Positions 1 to 11,388 of a DNA stretch of 64,000 bases are shown piece by piece; the stretch's first letter is position 1; every line of letters starts with the position of its first letter. This DNA comes from Linyphia triangularis (taxonomy: Eukaryota; Arthropoda; Arachnida; Araneae; Linyphiidae): contig OZ021729.1 of NCBI GenBank assembly GCA_963978545.1, positions 85,292,670-85,356,669 of the forward strand, given 5' to 3'. The notes under the pieces are model-generated. The model worked only from the letters and a program-made list of their open reading frames with translations. It made no database searches and had not been told where the DNA came from. Both the position numbers and the translations under genes were made by a program.

Positions 1-994
1 GTTCTTATTCACGTCTCCAGTTGCCAACATTCCTGTAAAAGAAGAAATCCATGAATGCCTCTCAAAACATAAAAGGTTTCACTGATTTTTCGCTGCATGC
101 AACGAAATTAGACGGCTGTAAATGAATAATTAAGCAATTAAGAGTTTTGATTGACCACCCAGTAAATTGTTATCGTCACTTATTATATTAACTGTAACCC
201 AGGCTTTTTTGAAAAATAGAATTCATCAATACATATCATGCCTTAAAATCAACAGTTACTGTTGTGGGATTAACATGGCAAAAAAAAAAAAAAAAAAAAA
301 AACATCATGTGCAGACCATAGATACAAATTTGGCATGACTAGAGATTTATATCTCTTGACCATATTTAGTGAGGAATTCAAAACAGAGTATGATGAAACA
401 ATATACATTTGGATATTGTTTTGCTGCTTGTGGCCATGTTTCAAGGTAAATCTTAATGGAAAGATCTGTGTCTGAAAAAATTGGGTTGTTTTACCCACTC
501 CATAAAATTGTATGCCAGAAGAGTCGGTAGTTAAGATAAATATCTGTATTTCATTGTCAATTTATTGCATGCAATAAAGTGACAATATAAATATGTGCAT
601 GTTTTTATGTAGTAAAGTTTCTGTCTCAATATGTTTCTTCTTTAGAGATTCCTCAAACAATTATTTTTAAAAATTCATGTCAACAAGTCTAGTAAAATTT
701 TCAGAAAACTCCTGCAGCATTCTCAATCTGAAGAAAAAAATGTAATGACTTTCAAGAAAATTCAAGAACCTTTTTAATAAAATTCAAGGACAATAAAATT
801 AAATACTTTAGAGAAAAAATACAAAATGGAAGCGGAAAAAACGGAGGCGAAGATTATCAGTGGCCCTGTTATTCCCCAAGACTTGGGTAGACTACTTGAA
901 GTAGACTGAAATTCGGCAGAATAGTTCCTCAGGCTGAACAAGAAAAACTATATTAGGCATCATAATAAATGGAGCTTAAAACATAGGATCATAC
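1..994 (-). other. GRWD1: GRWD1 intron 3 (partial)
   Basis: AT-rich sequence following the exon 3 donor. Read on the minus strand it shows no WD40-like coding segment. It has a poly-A tract near 280-301 but no identifiable mobile element. Confidence 0.6.
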
Positions 995-1205
995 CAGGTA
1001 CCACAGGCGACCACTCCATGGCAAATCCCTCGTGTCCGTGTCCAGTGAATGTGAAATCGGGTTGAATGCTCTCCCCATTTTGCACATAAGTGGTCATTAC
1101 ACGGCTGTCATTCAATGCTGACAGAGGGCGTGACAGATTCCACAGGTGGACCTTGCCCAATTCAGACCAAGATGCAGCAAACTTCTCTGAGCCCAGAGTA
1201 GTGAC
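995..1205 (-). CDS. GRWD1: GRWD1 exon 3 (first WD40 blade); gene continues off the left edge
   Basis: Third coding exon, 211 nt. Acceptor CCTTAG|GTC; the reading VTTLGSEKFAASWSELG follows exon 2 without a break and continues as KVHLWNLSRPLSAL, a WD-type strand ending in the xHLW signature. It then reads FTFTGHGHEGFAMEWSPVVPG, equivalent to the GHxxEGFAxxWSP blade of other GRWD1 proteins. The donor is CCTG|GTATGA, phase 1. No further GRWD1 exon is visible between 1 and 994, so the remaining WD40 blades and the stop lie outside the window. The gene is therefore 3'-partial here, at 238 codons plus one base. Confidence 0.93.
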
Positions 1206-3120
1206 CTAAGGGGTGACAGATGGAAACATATTAAAATAATATACATTATCGGAAATAATTTAATCATTACACTTTTTATCACAAAATGAGCACCCACACT
1301 ACTATAAATCATCTTCATTCTTTACCAATTATTAAATACTATTTAATAGTTGGTAAGGAATTAAGCGGATTTATCTAGTCAATGTATCATACAGGGTCAG
1401 ATAAAATGGATGTACACAGGAAATCACCAGACCTTGCAGGAAATTAAAAAGAAATAGCAGCATTTTCTATTTTTGTAATTGCAAGAAGCGTCATACAGTG
1501 TAGCGTTTTGCATTTCGTCAAATGGGACATAGTTCAGCATTTTTCCAATAAAGGAGAAATTCATGTATCTCCGGGTACAACTTCCAGGAAGAAGAACTTG
1601 CTGTATCTTCGGTTGGGGAAGGTGACTTCCACATCTTCCAAGGTTTTTTCTTGGTTTGATATTTTCCTTACTTTTTTATTGTAACTTAAAGAAATTTTAA
1701 TGGAAAAAAAAAAAACCAAGACAAGAAAATAAAATGCCTTCTATGCAAAGGAGAAATGCTAGAGCAAAATTATTCAGCCCATTACATTCGAAAGCAATGA
1801 CAATTCAAAAGCAAAAAAAAATTACAAGAAAGTTTTGAATGAAACAGTAAGTTCTCAAATAGTATCTTTTATTTTTCATCCACAATGTAATTTAACACGC
1901 AGGAAATTTTCGATAATGACATTTGATTGAGTACGCAGGAAGGAAATATTTTTATAGAGCCCTGATATAATTAAATAGTCAATGTTTTGTAACTTTAATG
2001 TAGCTACATGCAGTGTTGTAATCACTCTGGAAGAGTCGCATGGTTTATACAAATTTTACAAGAAAAAAAAATATATTAAAGAACTTCTTAAAGATATTTC
2101 ATTACATTCTAAAATGGCATGATTCAAATTGATCTTTCTAAATAAATAATTTTTAATACCATTGAATTTTTTAATTTAACATTTCAAGAAGAGTATTTGA
2201 TCAGAAACTAGAGTAACAAAACTGTAATTCACAGTCTTATATATTTTTCTTTGAAAGAATATTTTTCAAAATAATTGAGGAAAAATATAAAAGGAATTTC
2301 TTAGAAAAGTGGAAGGGTAGCAATCTCAATCTATCAAGCACTTAAAAAGCAAGCATTTCCCCCCCCCCCCCTAACCCTTTAAATATTTGCAAGCATAAAA
2401 ACAAAACATTTCAAACAGATTGTGATGATTCTTGCAATACCATACGCTTTTAAGGGGGCAATCTACCATCTAAACTTTTTATTATTATTATTATAGTGTT
2501 TTTAAATAAAAAAAAATAGATGTCTCTTATTTGAATTTATATGAAGGAACAATTTTTAAAAAAAAATTCTTTACACTATGTTATATAAGAATTGGTATTA
2601 AAATCTGAATTACTAATAGTAATTATAAAATAGATATAGTGTTTAATGTTACAAAAAACTAAAACTACAACATATTTTGTTAATTAGAAGGCCAATTTAG
2701 AAAATACATATTTTACAACACTCTAAGAATTTCAGATTCCTCCATTAATTAGAAAAAAACAAAAATAATTCCTCCAAATAATAAAAAAACAAACGGCTAG
2801 AAATATCGGTGTAAAGTTTTCATTTCTTAGGAACATCATCCTATTATTCATCATAAAATGTCAAATTACTCATTAAAAAAACGTAGATACAGTTTCAAAA
2901 TTTTGCATCCGCATTTAGAAGAATCCAAACTATAATTATAGCAAATAAAAAAAAAAAAATCGAAAATTTTGCTATTTTTAGGGTTGTCCCCTTAACCCTC
3001 TGACGGTCCAGGGTATGGAAGAAATTCAGTAGTTGTTTTCCCTGCAATAATAATGCATGACCGTCAGTGGGTTAAAGAAAAAAAACATTACAATAGTTAA
3101 AGGCCATCATAGTTACACAC
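1206..3120 (-). other. GRWD1: GRWD1 intron 2
   Basis: Intron of 1,915 nt with GTGTGT donor and TTAG acceptor in transcript orientation. It is AT-rich with homopolymer runs (poly-C near 2360-2371, many short poly-A) and holds the small TTAA-flanked palindromic element at 2992-3075. I see nothing else with structure. Confidence 0.85.
2992..3075. mobile_element. 76-bp TTAA-flanked inverted-repeat mini-element
   Basis: TTAA, then CCCTCTGACGGTC, and on the other side GACCGTCAGTGGG, then TTAA. The inner ends are inverted copies with a single-base difference. CCC ends with TTAA duplications are typical of piggyBac-like MITEs, but at this length it could also be an unrelated palindrome. Confidence 0.5.
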
Positions 3121-3395
3121 CTTCACTCGATTCACTCCTCCATCGTGTCTAATAGGAGCACAGTCCAACACTGGCTTATCGTCTTCTTCGTCCTCCGATT
3201 CCGAGTCCTCACTGTCCTCCTCTTCTTCCTTTTTCTTATTCTTGTGCATGTTGGACAACCTCATCACAAGCAGCTGGTTGCCAGTCGTCTTCTTCACTTC
3301 AGTTCCGCCTACAAGCGTCATCGTCAGAGGGTAGCGATCGGAACGGTTGTCACCCAGATTGTCACTCACAATATCGAAGCTCAGGCATGGAGAAC
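3121..3395 (-). CDS. GRWD1: GRWD1 exon 2
   Basis: Second coding exon, 275 nt. The acceptor TTTCCAG|GT completes a Gly codon with the last base of exon 1 and reads on as GSPCLSFDIVSDNLGDNR, the conserved histone-binding core of the GRWD1/Rrb1 family. After LLVMRLSNMHK comes a Lys run and then a second acidic tract of Glu, Asp and Ser. The exon ends GGVNRVKV-like, at AAG|GTGTGT, in phase 0. Exons 1 and 2 together give exactly 168 codons. The order (acidic stretch, then GGxNRVRV, then the first WD blade) matches the family. Confidence 0.95.
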
Positions 3396-3498
3396 CTGGA
3401 AATAGGTAAAGGGGCGCACTTTTAGATGTGACAACAAAATCAGTTTTACCTTCTATTTTGTTGCCAACATATACCACTTAATAAGTGTAGTTTGATAT

Positions 3499-3930
3499 TG
3501 TTATGAATTTTTCCGCTGAGGCAATGATGGCACAGTTTTTACAGTATAAAAATATTTATTCTCTCTTCAGAAAACTCACAAAATTTATCCACAGGCAATA
3601 GTGTAATCGCTCACAAGCTTTAGCAAAAACAACTTCGAATACAGCGATTATACAAGCTCACTCCAATAGGTAAACAAAGCGATAAGCTTTCATCGAAGTC
3701 CAAAGTCAATCTGAATCTTTCCCGATCTCCAAATACTAACGCGAGAGAATGTTCGCGAAATTTCCAGCCAATTCATTGAAAAAGAAACATCTCGATTGCT
3801 TTAGGTGTTGCCACCTTTTTCTAACCTGTATAATCGCTATTAATAACTAAAATAAGATAAAAATAAATTACAATAGAATTTTAAAATAACACGTCACTAT
3901 TTACAATATATACAGACAATTTGTGCAACA
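3499..3930 (-). mobile_element. Solo LTR-like repeat, reverse orientation
   Basis: Read on the minus strand it begins TGTTGCACAAATTGTCTG and ends AAAAATTCATAACA, so it has TG...CA termini. Flanks are ATAT on both sides, a candidate 4-bp target duplication. It is an inverted paralogue of 4014-4470 along its whole length, including the shared GTGTTGCCACC and AATAGTGACGT segments. LTR identity rests on the TG/CA ends, the ~430-bp size and the lack of coding sequence. A Gypsy-like origin is inference. Confidence 0.6.
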
Positions 3931-4013
3931 ATATATTTGCATGCTTTTTGGAGACCTATATTATAATACTTCATCCTGCTGATGTGGTAACTGTTACAGA
4001 AATACTTTAATAT

Positions 4014-4470
4014 TGTTACACACATTTTCTGTATATAATTGTAAATAGTGACGTAGTTATTTTAAAGTTCTATTTTATCTTATTTTATTTGTTAACAGCG
4101 ATAATACATTTAAAAAAAAAAGGTGGCAACATCTAAAGAAAATCAGGAAATTTCGAGATGTTTCTATGACATGGCCGGTCGAGTGGATATTTCGAGAAAG
4201 TTCCCAAGTGCTCCTATGAATATAAGATCGTGGAGGGAGATCAGTTTAACTTCGGACGTTGATTTGAAAGCAGCGGAGCACTTTGTTTATTTTCTGAGTG
4301 CCTGAATTATCGCGGTATTCAGAGTTGCATGCATCAAAGCTTGTATTGAAGCTGGATAGTGAACTTACTGTTGTCCGGAAAAGTTTTGTAAGTCTTCAAA
4401 GGACAAATAAATTACATTTTATTTAATAAAAATTGCATCATCATTTCCTCTGAGACAAATTCATAACCTA
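4014..4470 (+). mobile_element. Solo LTR-like repeat, forward orientation
   Basis: Begins TGTTACACACATTTTCTG, preceded by ATAT. It ends near CAAATTCATAAC, close to the CATAACA end of its partner, though the last bases are diverged. An AATAAA signal lies at about 4407. It is inverted relative to 3499-3930 with 83 bp between them, so the pair can fold into a large hairpin. The 60-codon ORF inside it is not a gene. Confidence 0.6.
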
Positions 4471-5370
4471 CGACAGGATTTGAAATTAACGTTTAAAAGT
4501 CAAGCACATAAGCCTGTGATTTAGGTGCTCAAGTAACTAATCAAAGTTACAATAGGAAAATTTAGCAATTACCTTGAAGGATAGTTATTTGCAAACCCTT
4601 AGCTATCATATAACTACTTGAAGAATTTACTTTTTGATCAGAGGTGAATATTGATAATTTTATATTAACATAATTCAGAGCTATTCCAAATAACATAAAA
4701 TTTTGAATGTAAAACATGTGACAAATCAACATAATAATTTTAACAAAGAGTGTATAAATGAAAAATATATGCACACTCATTCCAAACCCTGCCCCGTGAA
4801 TAATTGCTTATTCATTCATTGAATAATTATCCAAGTTCCATCAGGGGATTAGCAAACTATGGGATAAAAATAAGTAGTTAAATTCAAGCGCTCTTAAATT
4901 TTGCAACTTATTATGAAACATGCTCTCCAAACTCGATAAAAATGTTGTCATTTTAAGTAACGCATCAAAGCACCGTTCTACATCATTAATTTCGTACATT
5001 GAGTTTTTTTTTTTAGAAAAAGCATACATTCTTCTTATTATTACAGAAAATGTAACAGAAGTTGGCAATCAAAGTTGTTTGCGTTGCAGAAGGTGTTCTC
5101 CTATATAAATAATGCCTTAAAATCTTCTCCAAAAGAACTTTGTGAGATCTGTAAGTAGCCCAATCTCTGAAGAGGACCATAATTCCCAACTCAAGAAGTC
5201 TTTTCAACAAGTATAAAATAACTTCATGCAAAAAACAAAACGAATTCTCTCAGTTTGCAAGAGACACTGTATTTATGAAGTATCTTTGTTTTATATTGAT
5301 CATCACAACATCAAAACATGAGAGGACAAAGTTTTAATGAGTAGCATCACTTAAGATGATCAATGTAAAC

Positions 5371-6027
5371 CAGCGTTAGCCACTATGCGGCCCGCGACAG
5401 ATTTTTATGCGGCCCATGGGCACCACAGAAGATTTAAAAAAAAAAAATCAATTTTTTTTTTTAAACATTATTGTATTTTATCCGAAATAATATGTGTTAA
5501 CTATGTAGAAGAAACTATATGAAGAAGTTTTCAGCAAAGTGATTTTTATCATAAATAAATACAGGAATAACTTAACTCATTCTCATTTGGATAATTTATT
5601 AAAATTGACTATAGCAAATATTTCGAAAGACATCGACTCTATCATAAAATAAACTGAACGATTCGAACGCTATTGTCTCAAAAATGATATTGACTAAAAC
5701 AGAAATATCTATAAGTATAGTTTAAATACTTTTATTAAAAGTTAGGTCAAGTCCCACTGTCAACTTGAAACAATAGATTCACTTCTTTTTTAGACTTTGA
5801 TTTACTAATAATGAACACTTTTATTTTTTTAATTATTTGAAGAAAATAAAAAAAAAAATCAAATATCAATTGTAATTATATTAAAATAATTTTTTTTCCC
5901 TCCCAATTTTCAGAAATGCTAGATATTATTAATCGATAAAAAAGACACATATTTTGGTGTATCCGGCCCGTGAAAAGCTCTAACATAAGTCATGTGGCCC
6001 GATTCTAAAAGTTGGTGGCGAACGCTA
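5371..6027. mobile_element. hAT-type MITE with perfect 8-bp TSD
   Basis: The left end starts CAGCGTTAGCCACTA. The right end is the inverted TTGGTGGCGAACGCTA. Immediately outside both ends is ATGTAAAC (5363-5370 and 6028-6035), a perfect 8-bp duplication as hAT elements make. GGCCCGC/GGCCCG motifs follow the termini. There is no transposase coding sequence; the interior is AT-rich. A related copy in inverted orientation starts at 26848. Confidence 0.85.
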
Positions 6028-6432
6028 ATGTAAACGAACCATTAGTGCAGTCAGATAATTCCTTGTCTAGTAGAATTTGGATCTGCCAACAATCAGTTAG
6101 CGAAAACAAGTTCCGAATGTTTTTTACAACAAAGGGGCAAAAACGTCACTTTGACGCCAATTTTCAGAAATCCTACTGTAGACTAGGAATTTGGGAACAG
6201 ATGTAGTATAGGACATTTGGCAATTAGAAAATTTGCCAAAATTAAAAACACAGAAACTGAAATAAAATTAAAAAATATAATAAACTAAATTAAAATAAAA
6301 CCCGTTGCCAGAAACAGCATTTAACTGGAAAAAAAAATGCCAAATAAAATCGTACCAAAGAAATGTCCTATACTACATCTGTACCGAAATTGTCAGTTCA
6401 ATCATGAAAATAATTGAAACAATCTCACTCAC

Positions 6433-6661
6433 CAGTCTTCACAGAATGATAACAAATATATGCAGATTCGTCACATTCTAACTCTTCGCCATCTCCTGTT
6501 TGCGGTCCAGGTAGATAAACACGAGTGGTAGTAGTTTCGTTGCCTTCGGATTCTTCAGAAGATCCCTCTTCATCATTATCGTGGACCTCCATTTCTTCCT
6601 CTTCGTCATTTTCTTGTTCACTTTCAGATGAGATGACTTCTGAAACTTCGTCTTTGGCCAT
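6433..6661 (-). CDS. GRWD1: GRWD1 exon 1 (start codon, acidic N-terminus)
   Basis: First coding exon of glutamate-rich WD-repeat protein 1, a nuclear/nucleolar protein of 60S ribosome biogenesis that also binds histones. The ATG (TTACAATGGCC context) opens 76 codons plus one base. Residues ~7-40 are almost all Glu, Asp and Ser, the acidic tract that gives the family its name. Next comes VYLPGPQ and then ESAYICYHSVKTG, the start of the histone-binding CAF1C/H4-type region; human GRWD1 has a closely similar VYLPG...DEEAYVLYH segment. The exon ends ACT G|GTGAGT, a strong donor, in phase 1, which matches exon 2. The family and start are secure. The 5' UTR and promoter upstream are not resolved. 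Confidence 0.95.
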
Positions 6662-8663
6662 TGTAAAACTATCTTGTTAAAAACGTAAGAGAGAAAACCC
6701 TCGTGAACACGTTTTTCACCAAAAGCTCTTATTTTGATTGTATTAGAGCAGTGATGTTGCCAAACACAGAGTTAAGTTTCAAGTACTTTTTCATAAATTT
6801 ATACAGATGACGTCATACCATATGGCATTTTCAAGAATTTTAAAATTTATTTCCAAGAATTTGTTTAAGTGTCCATTTTCTAGCCTATTAATTTTGAAAT
6901 AAAGTACTTCTTTATGCTTTCTAATGGTGTGTATACTATCTTGAAATTGAATAAACCACAGAGTTTATAGTTTCAACAATGTTTGTATCCACAGCTTTAT
7001 AGTTTGAATAGCAAATAATTTTTAGACTCTAGATAAAAATCAGATATCAATATTTTGCTTGAGTTAAAAGAAGTTTAAATAAATGGAAGAATTTTTTTTT
7101 TTAATTTCTCACAATGTTTATTATCGATGCCTCAGTGACTATTGGTGACTGATTTTTCTGCGATTTGGATCGCCTTTCCCTGACGGTCTTATACAAACTC
7201 ATGGACCACTAATGGAGTGAAGTATACAGAATCAACTTCTGTTTCATCAACGAATAAATTGTATTTAATTTGTACTTTAAATAATCAATTTTTAAAATAT
7301 AACAATCTGTATTTTCTCAAGCGAATGAAATTTGTGGTACAATGTTTGCGAAGTGCTTTTTATCAGCTTTTTCTAAAAAGTGGCAACATTAAATTAGCAC
7401 CGCCAAACGATATGTTCGATTTTGTCCTAGCTCCTGTTAAAATTTAAAGTTTGATTACACTTCATAACTTTAATTATCTTTTCTAAAAACGCTTTCAAAT
7501 TTGTAAATTGGTTACTGTTTTTTGTGTCACTGCTGATGAATGGCAATTTATGCATGTATCCTTGTCACCAACTGAAACTTCTGCGCGCTTGCTACAATGT
7601 AACATGGGAGAAGATACAAACATGTCCCTGTGTTTATCTTTTCTAGGAAAATCAAAAACCTTATGAGACTTCGTTTTATCAAGATTATTCATATGCATGT
7701 GATTAAAGGGTGAAAGAACATGGTATGTGTTTTCTTTTTCGGAAATTATGTATTTTTAAATACATTTTTGTTTTGTCAACTTTTTATCGTATTTGCAAAT
7801 TATTTTTCTGTAGTACGATTTTAGATGATAAAAAAGTGGTGCTAAGCTTATTTTCAACCTTTTTTATGTCATCTTAATAAGTCATTGGGTATCTTAAGTT
7901 TCTATTCTTTGCTCAAATAAAAACTTCTTAGGTTGTACATCTACTTAACTATGCATAAACTTGTTGATCGAAATAAAGTATTACTTTGTCATTATCAATT
8001 TACTTAATGTTATTATCTTGGTTCTGTTCAGTTCAATCGCATCCAATTTCTCTGCGAATGATGATTAGCTGAAAGTATTATTATACTTTTTTTATGTCCC
8101 AAACTTATTTTCTGGGTTGGTTAAAGTTAATTACTAGCGTTTGTTGTCTAATTTTTGTATCCTCCTCTTCTAAGTTATTGCAACTTTTATTTTACATTAT
8201 TTTGTAAGAGACATTATGTAAATGGCAGGTACATTCATTGCCTCTAATTTGAAACTCAATTGTACTGTGCTGTCCCATTCAAGATGCAAATAAAGGCCTC
8301 CTTCAGTGTACTACAATAAAGCGTCCTCTTCACACTTGGAATAATCACAATAGTCTGGATATGTATACTCAGTTAACAGCATTAGTAGAAGCCAATAAAG
8401 ATTTTGTCGTTAAAGTTTGCCGAATTTTGTAAACAGAAATTGGTCATAGTGCGGATGTCCTTGGTATTTTATGGTTACTTTGTTTAAGATTAAGGCATAT
8501 TGCAAAGAAGACCTTTGCTTATTATTTCCTAACAGTGACAGTTTTACTCTATTTACTTCTTAAACAGAAATTAATTATATTGGATGTTTTAAAATTTCAG
8601 CAACTTATGGTTACTTTGAAGTTTGAGATTAATATAATGTCAAAAAGAGCAAACTTTTTACCA

Positions 8664-9077
8664 CAGTGTGATCACAGAACCGAGAAATCAGGGAAATGTC
8701 AGGGAGCTTTCTGATTCTGGAGAAAATCAGGGAAATGTCAGGGAACTTTTTAAAATTTCATGAAAATCGGGAAAATTTTCTATTGTTTAAGGCACGTTCA
8801 TCCATATTTTGACACTATTTTCTTGGAGATTTCTATTGGGGAAGCCATTAGAAATTTAAAGTTATGGAATAATAAACTTTTCATTTGCAGCAAAACTATT
8901 TTTTTAAAAATTGCATATTATCTCTTTAGCATACATGTTCTATTTGATCAGGGTGTCTAGATATCTTGAAAACCTAAGAAAATTGGGGAAATTAAAAAAA
9001 AAAATTTGCTCTAAAATCAGGGAATTTTTTAGAAATCTATCGGGGAATTTTTTTTTCTGAATTTTGTGACCACCTTG
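8664..9077. mobile_element. CAGRGTGGCCAC-family TIR element
   Basis: Copy of a ~400-bp non-coding family with inverted ends (CAGTGTGATCACAG here; the right end reads GTGACCACCTTG). It is flanked by TACCA and TACTA, a 5-bp TSD with one change. The interior shares 'gggaaatgtcaggga', 'aaggcacgttcatccatat' and 'catacatgttctatttgatcagggtgtctaga' type segments with copies at 13624, 19547, 26254, 38303 and 44011. Confidence 0.75.
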
Positions 9078-9706
9078 TACTATTTCTTGCCAAAGTCCTG
9101 TTGAAATGTTCATCACCCTCTTAAATCAGCTATTTGTGATGCATTTTCTAATCTCGCATTTAGGAGGTTTGGTCATCCGGGAACACTGCAGTGTTCCGCT
9201 GCCAAGTCCAATGTCAAAGCATCAGAATATGAAAGTGTATATTATGTTGACCAAGCCTATGCTGTTTTTTGACCCCTCGCAGCTCAGCTTCTATTATATC
9301 TAAATTTCTTCTTTTGGGTGTTAAGACGAAAAATAACCACATAATTGCTATTATTGAGCAAGGGAACATGTCGTTAGAATTTTGTTTTTCTGCTTCTTAT
9401 TCTTCTGGTTATGACCAATACGTTAGCAGGTGCTTAGCACTGATTAAAATTTTAGTTATAACCTGATGAAAAACAAAATCCTGGTGATTTTTTAAAAGAA
9501 TTTGAATGATTTGATGAATTTTTGCCATTTTTTTTATTTTTCTCGGCTGGATTAAAAGACCTTTTGCATGATTTAATGTGTATGAGGGTCTGTACACTTC
9601 CTCCTCTATAAATGATTCTACATAATGGAGATTTTAGCCAGGGTAATTGACTGATTAAAGTGCTTCAACTGATATTCTTCTTTTGTTCAATTTCAAAAAG
9701 TGAATC

Positions 9707-9888
9707 GCCGACCAAACGGTATAGTGGTCAGCGAGCTAGCTTCTAGACCGCGAGGTTGCGGGTTCCGAGTCCCGTGTAAGGCATGGGTGTTTGTAAATGT
9801 ATGCTAGCTTGTCAAATGACGAATGTTTCAGCGCATTATAGCCCTCGTGTTGCTGTCGGCGCCAGATAATCTGAAAACAACCAACCAA
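9707..9888 (+). mobile_element. tRNA-derived SINE (family A)
   Basis: Head GCCGACCAAACGGTATAGTGG with box A-like TAGTGGTCAGCG and a box B-like GCGGGTTCCGAGTCCCG. The body contains GGCGCCAGATAATCTGAAAAC and the element ends in an AACC-type tail. Flanks are imperfect (tcaaaaagtgaatc / tcaaaaaataaatc), so this copy is old. Six full-length copies on the plus strand and two on the minus strand occur in the window. Confidence 0.85.
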
Positions 9889-11205
9889 TCAAAAAATAAA
9901 TCTATTAAAATAAATACAATTAAAAATAAGTTAAATTTACTTATTTTTCAAGTAAATTTCTTGCTTATCAAAGGTATGAAAACACATGTTTGAACTTGAG
10001 GTTAAGAAAAATGTATTTAAAAATAAAGATTTAACACATCAGGTGTCTGGTTGGTTATGAACCATGTACCTTCTGATCTTTTGCCTGTCATGTCACCTTA
10101 ATGATTACACCACTGTAGATTGCTTAAATTTTCTCAAAATGATAAATGTTATATTTCAAACTTAAAGCGAAGTAGTAATGAAGTACTTTTAGTACTGAAG
10201 TTAAAACTAGTAATTACATATTTTTAATTATGATTAAAAACTTTCTTGGTGTGGTAAAGAAAACAAATACAAAAAAAACCCCACCTAATATATCCCAAAA
10301 ACTAACTATATTTTGAGCAACCCCTATAGGTAATCAGAACTTAGGAGCTTTGAATTTCTATTGACTTAATCTCATTCAGTGCTATGGGTACAAGTTCCTC
10401 AAACGTATGAAATGATATTTTGAAATAACTTGCCTACTAAGTCCCGACTGCTTACGAGATCTCTCTCTCCCTCCAGTAATCCAATTTAATTTACAGTGTA
10501 CAAGTACCCCAAAGAAATTAAGGCTGCTTGGCTGCATCTATTAGATTTCTCAACTCTTTCTGGCTGACCATTTTACTTGACTATTTTTTTTCTTTTTCTT
10601 TTACCCTTTTTCAACACCTAGTTGTGTTTTGATAGCATATTATTTTACCATGATATTTTTAAATAGTGATCAAAAATACTTAAATTTCCATGTATTTATA
10701 TTGCTATATAGTAATACAAAAACAAAGTTATATTTTTTTTGAACTTTTGTCTTCTTAAATATAAATAATTAACAGCTTATCCTTTTTTAATCCATCTAAT
10801 TATTGGATGATTAGTAGGAAGTTTTCAATTATGGAGGTTGTGAGTTACAAAATGATGTTCTTGGTAAATTTAAGATTACTTTAAACTTTCACTCTTTAGA
10901 GTTCAAAAAACAAACTTATCAGAGTTTCTGAATTCAGTTTCCAAAGCAAATATGCAATTGCCTTGTTATTGTGTTAAATTGAATTTCTGATTAAGGTAGA
11001 CTAAATTAGTACATTCCTGAAATTAAATGCTTTTTTTTAGCAGTAGTACATGCACCTGGAAAACAGGGAAAACCTGAAATTGTCAGGGAAAATGAAAATG
11101 CCTAGAAAAGGTCAGGGAAAACTAAATTTTTTTATATTTTCTCTAAAAGTCGTTGAAATTCTTTCAGATTCAAGTTTTCTTCGAAAAAGTTTCGTAATTT
11201 TTTTC

Positions 11206-11388
11206 GGCCGACCAAACGGTATAGTGGTTAGCGTGCTAGCTTCTAGACCGCGAGGTTGCGGGTTCGAGTCCCGTGTTAGGCATGGGTGTTTGTAAATGTA
11301 TGTTGGCTTGTCTAATGACGAAAGTTTCGGCGCATTATAGCCCTCGTGTTGCTGACGGCGCCAGATAATCTGAAAACAACCAACCAAC
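11206..11388 (+). mobile_element. tRNA-derived SINE (family A) with perfect 13-bp TSD
   Basis: Box A TATAGTGGTTAGCGTGC, box B GGGTTCGAGTCCC, unique body, then an (AACC) tail. It is flanked on both sides by CGTAATTTTTTTC (11193-11205 and 11389-11401). An intact box B and a perfect duplication make this one of the younger copies. The open frame across it, ending in residues like RPRGCGFESRVRHG, is tRNA-derived noise and not a gene. Confidence 0.92.

Larger units (their letters stand above)
3396..6432 (-). other. GRWD1: GRWD1 intron 1
   Basis: Intron of 3,037 nt (GTGAGT donor, TTTCCAG acceptor on the minus strand). It contains two oppositely oriented LTR-like copies (3499-4470) and a hAT-type MITE (5371-6027). 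The remaining stretches, about 4471-5370 and 6036-6432, are AT-rich with no recognisable content. Confidence 0.85.

Noticed and set aside
9720..9790. tRNA-like sequence with A and B boxes
   Set aside because: No cloverleaf with a paired acceptor stem, and it is one of many copies with the same non-tRNA body. It is a SINE, not a tRNA gene.
11050..11295. ORF ending in RPRGCGFESRVRHGCL
   Set aside because: Translation of the SINE's tRNA head; the same string arises in any copy.
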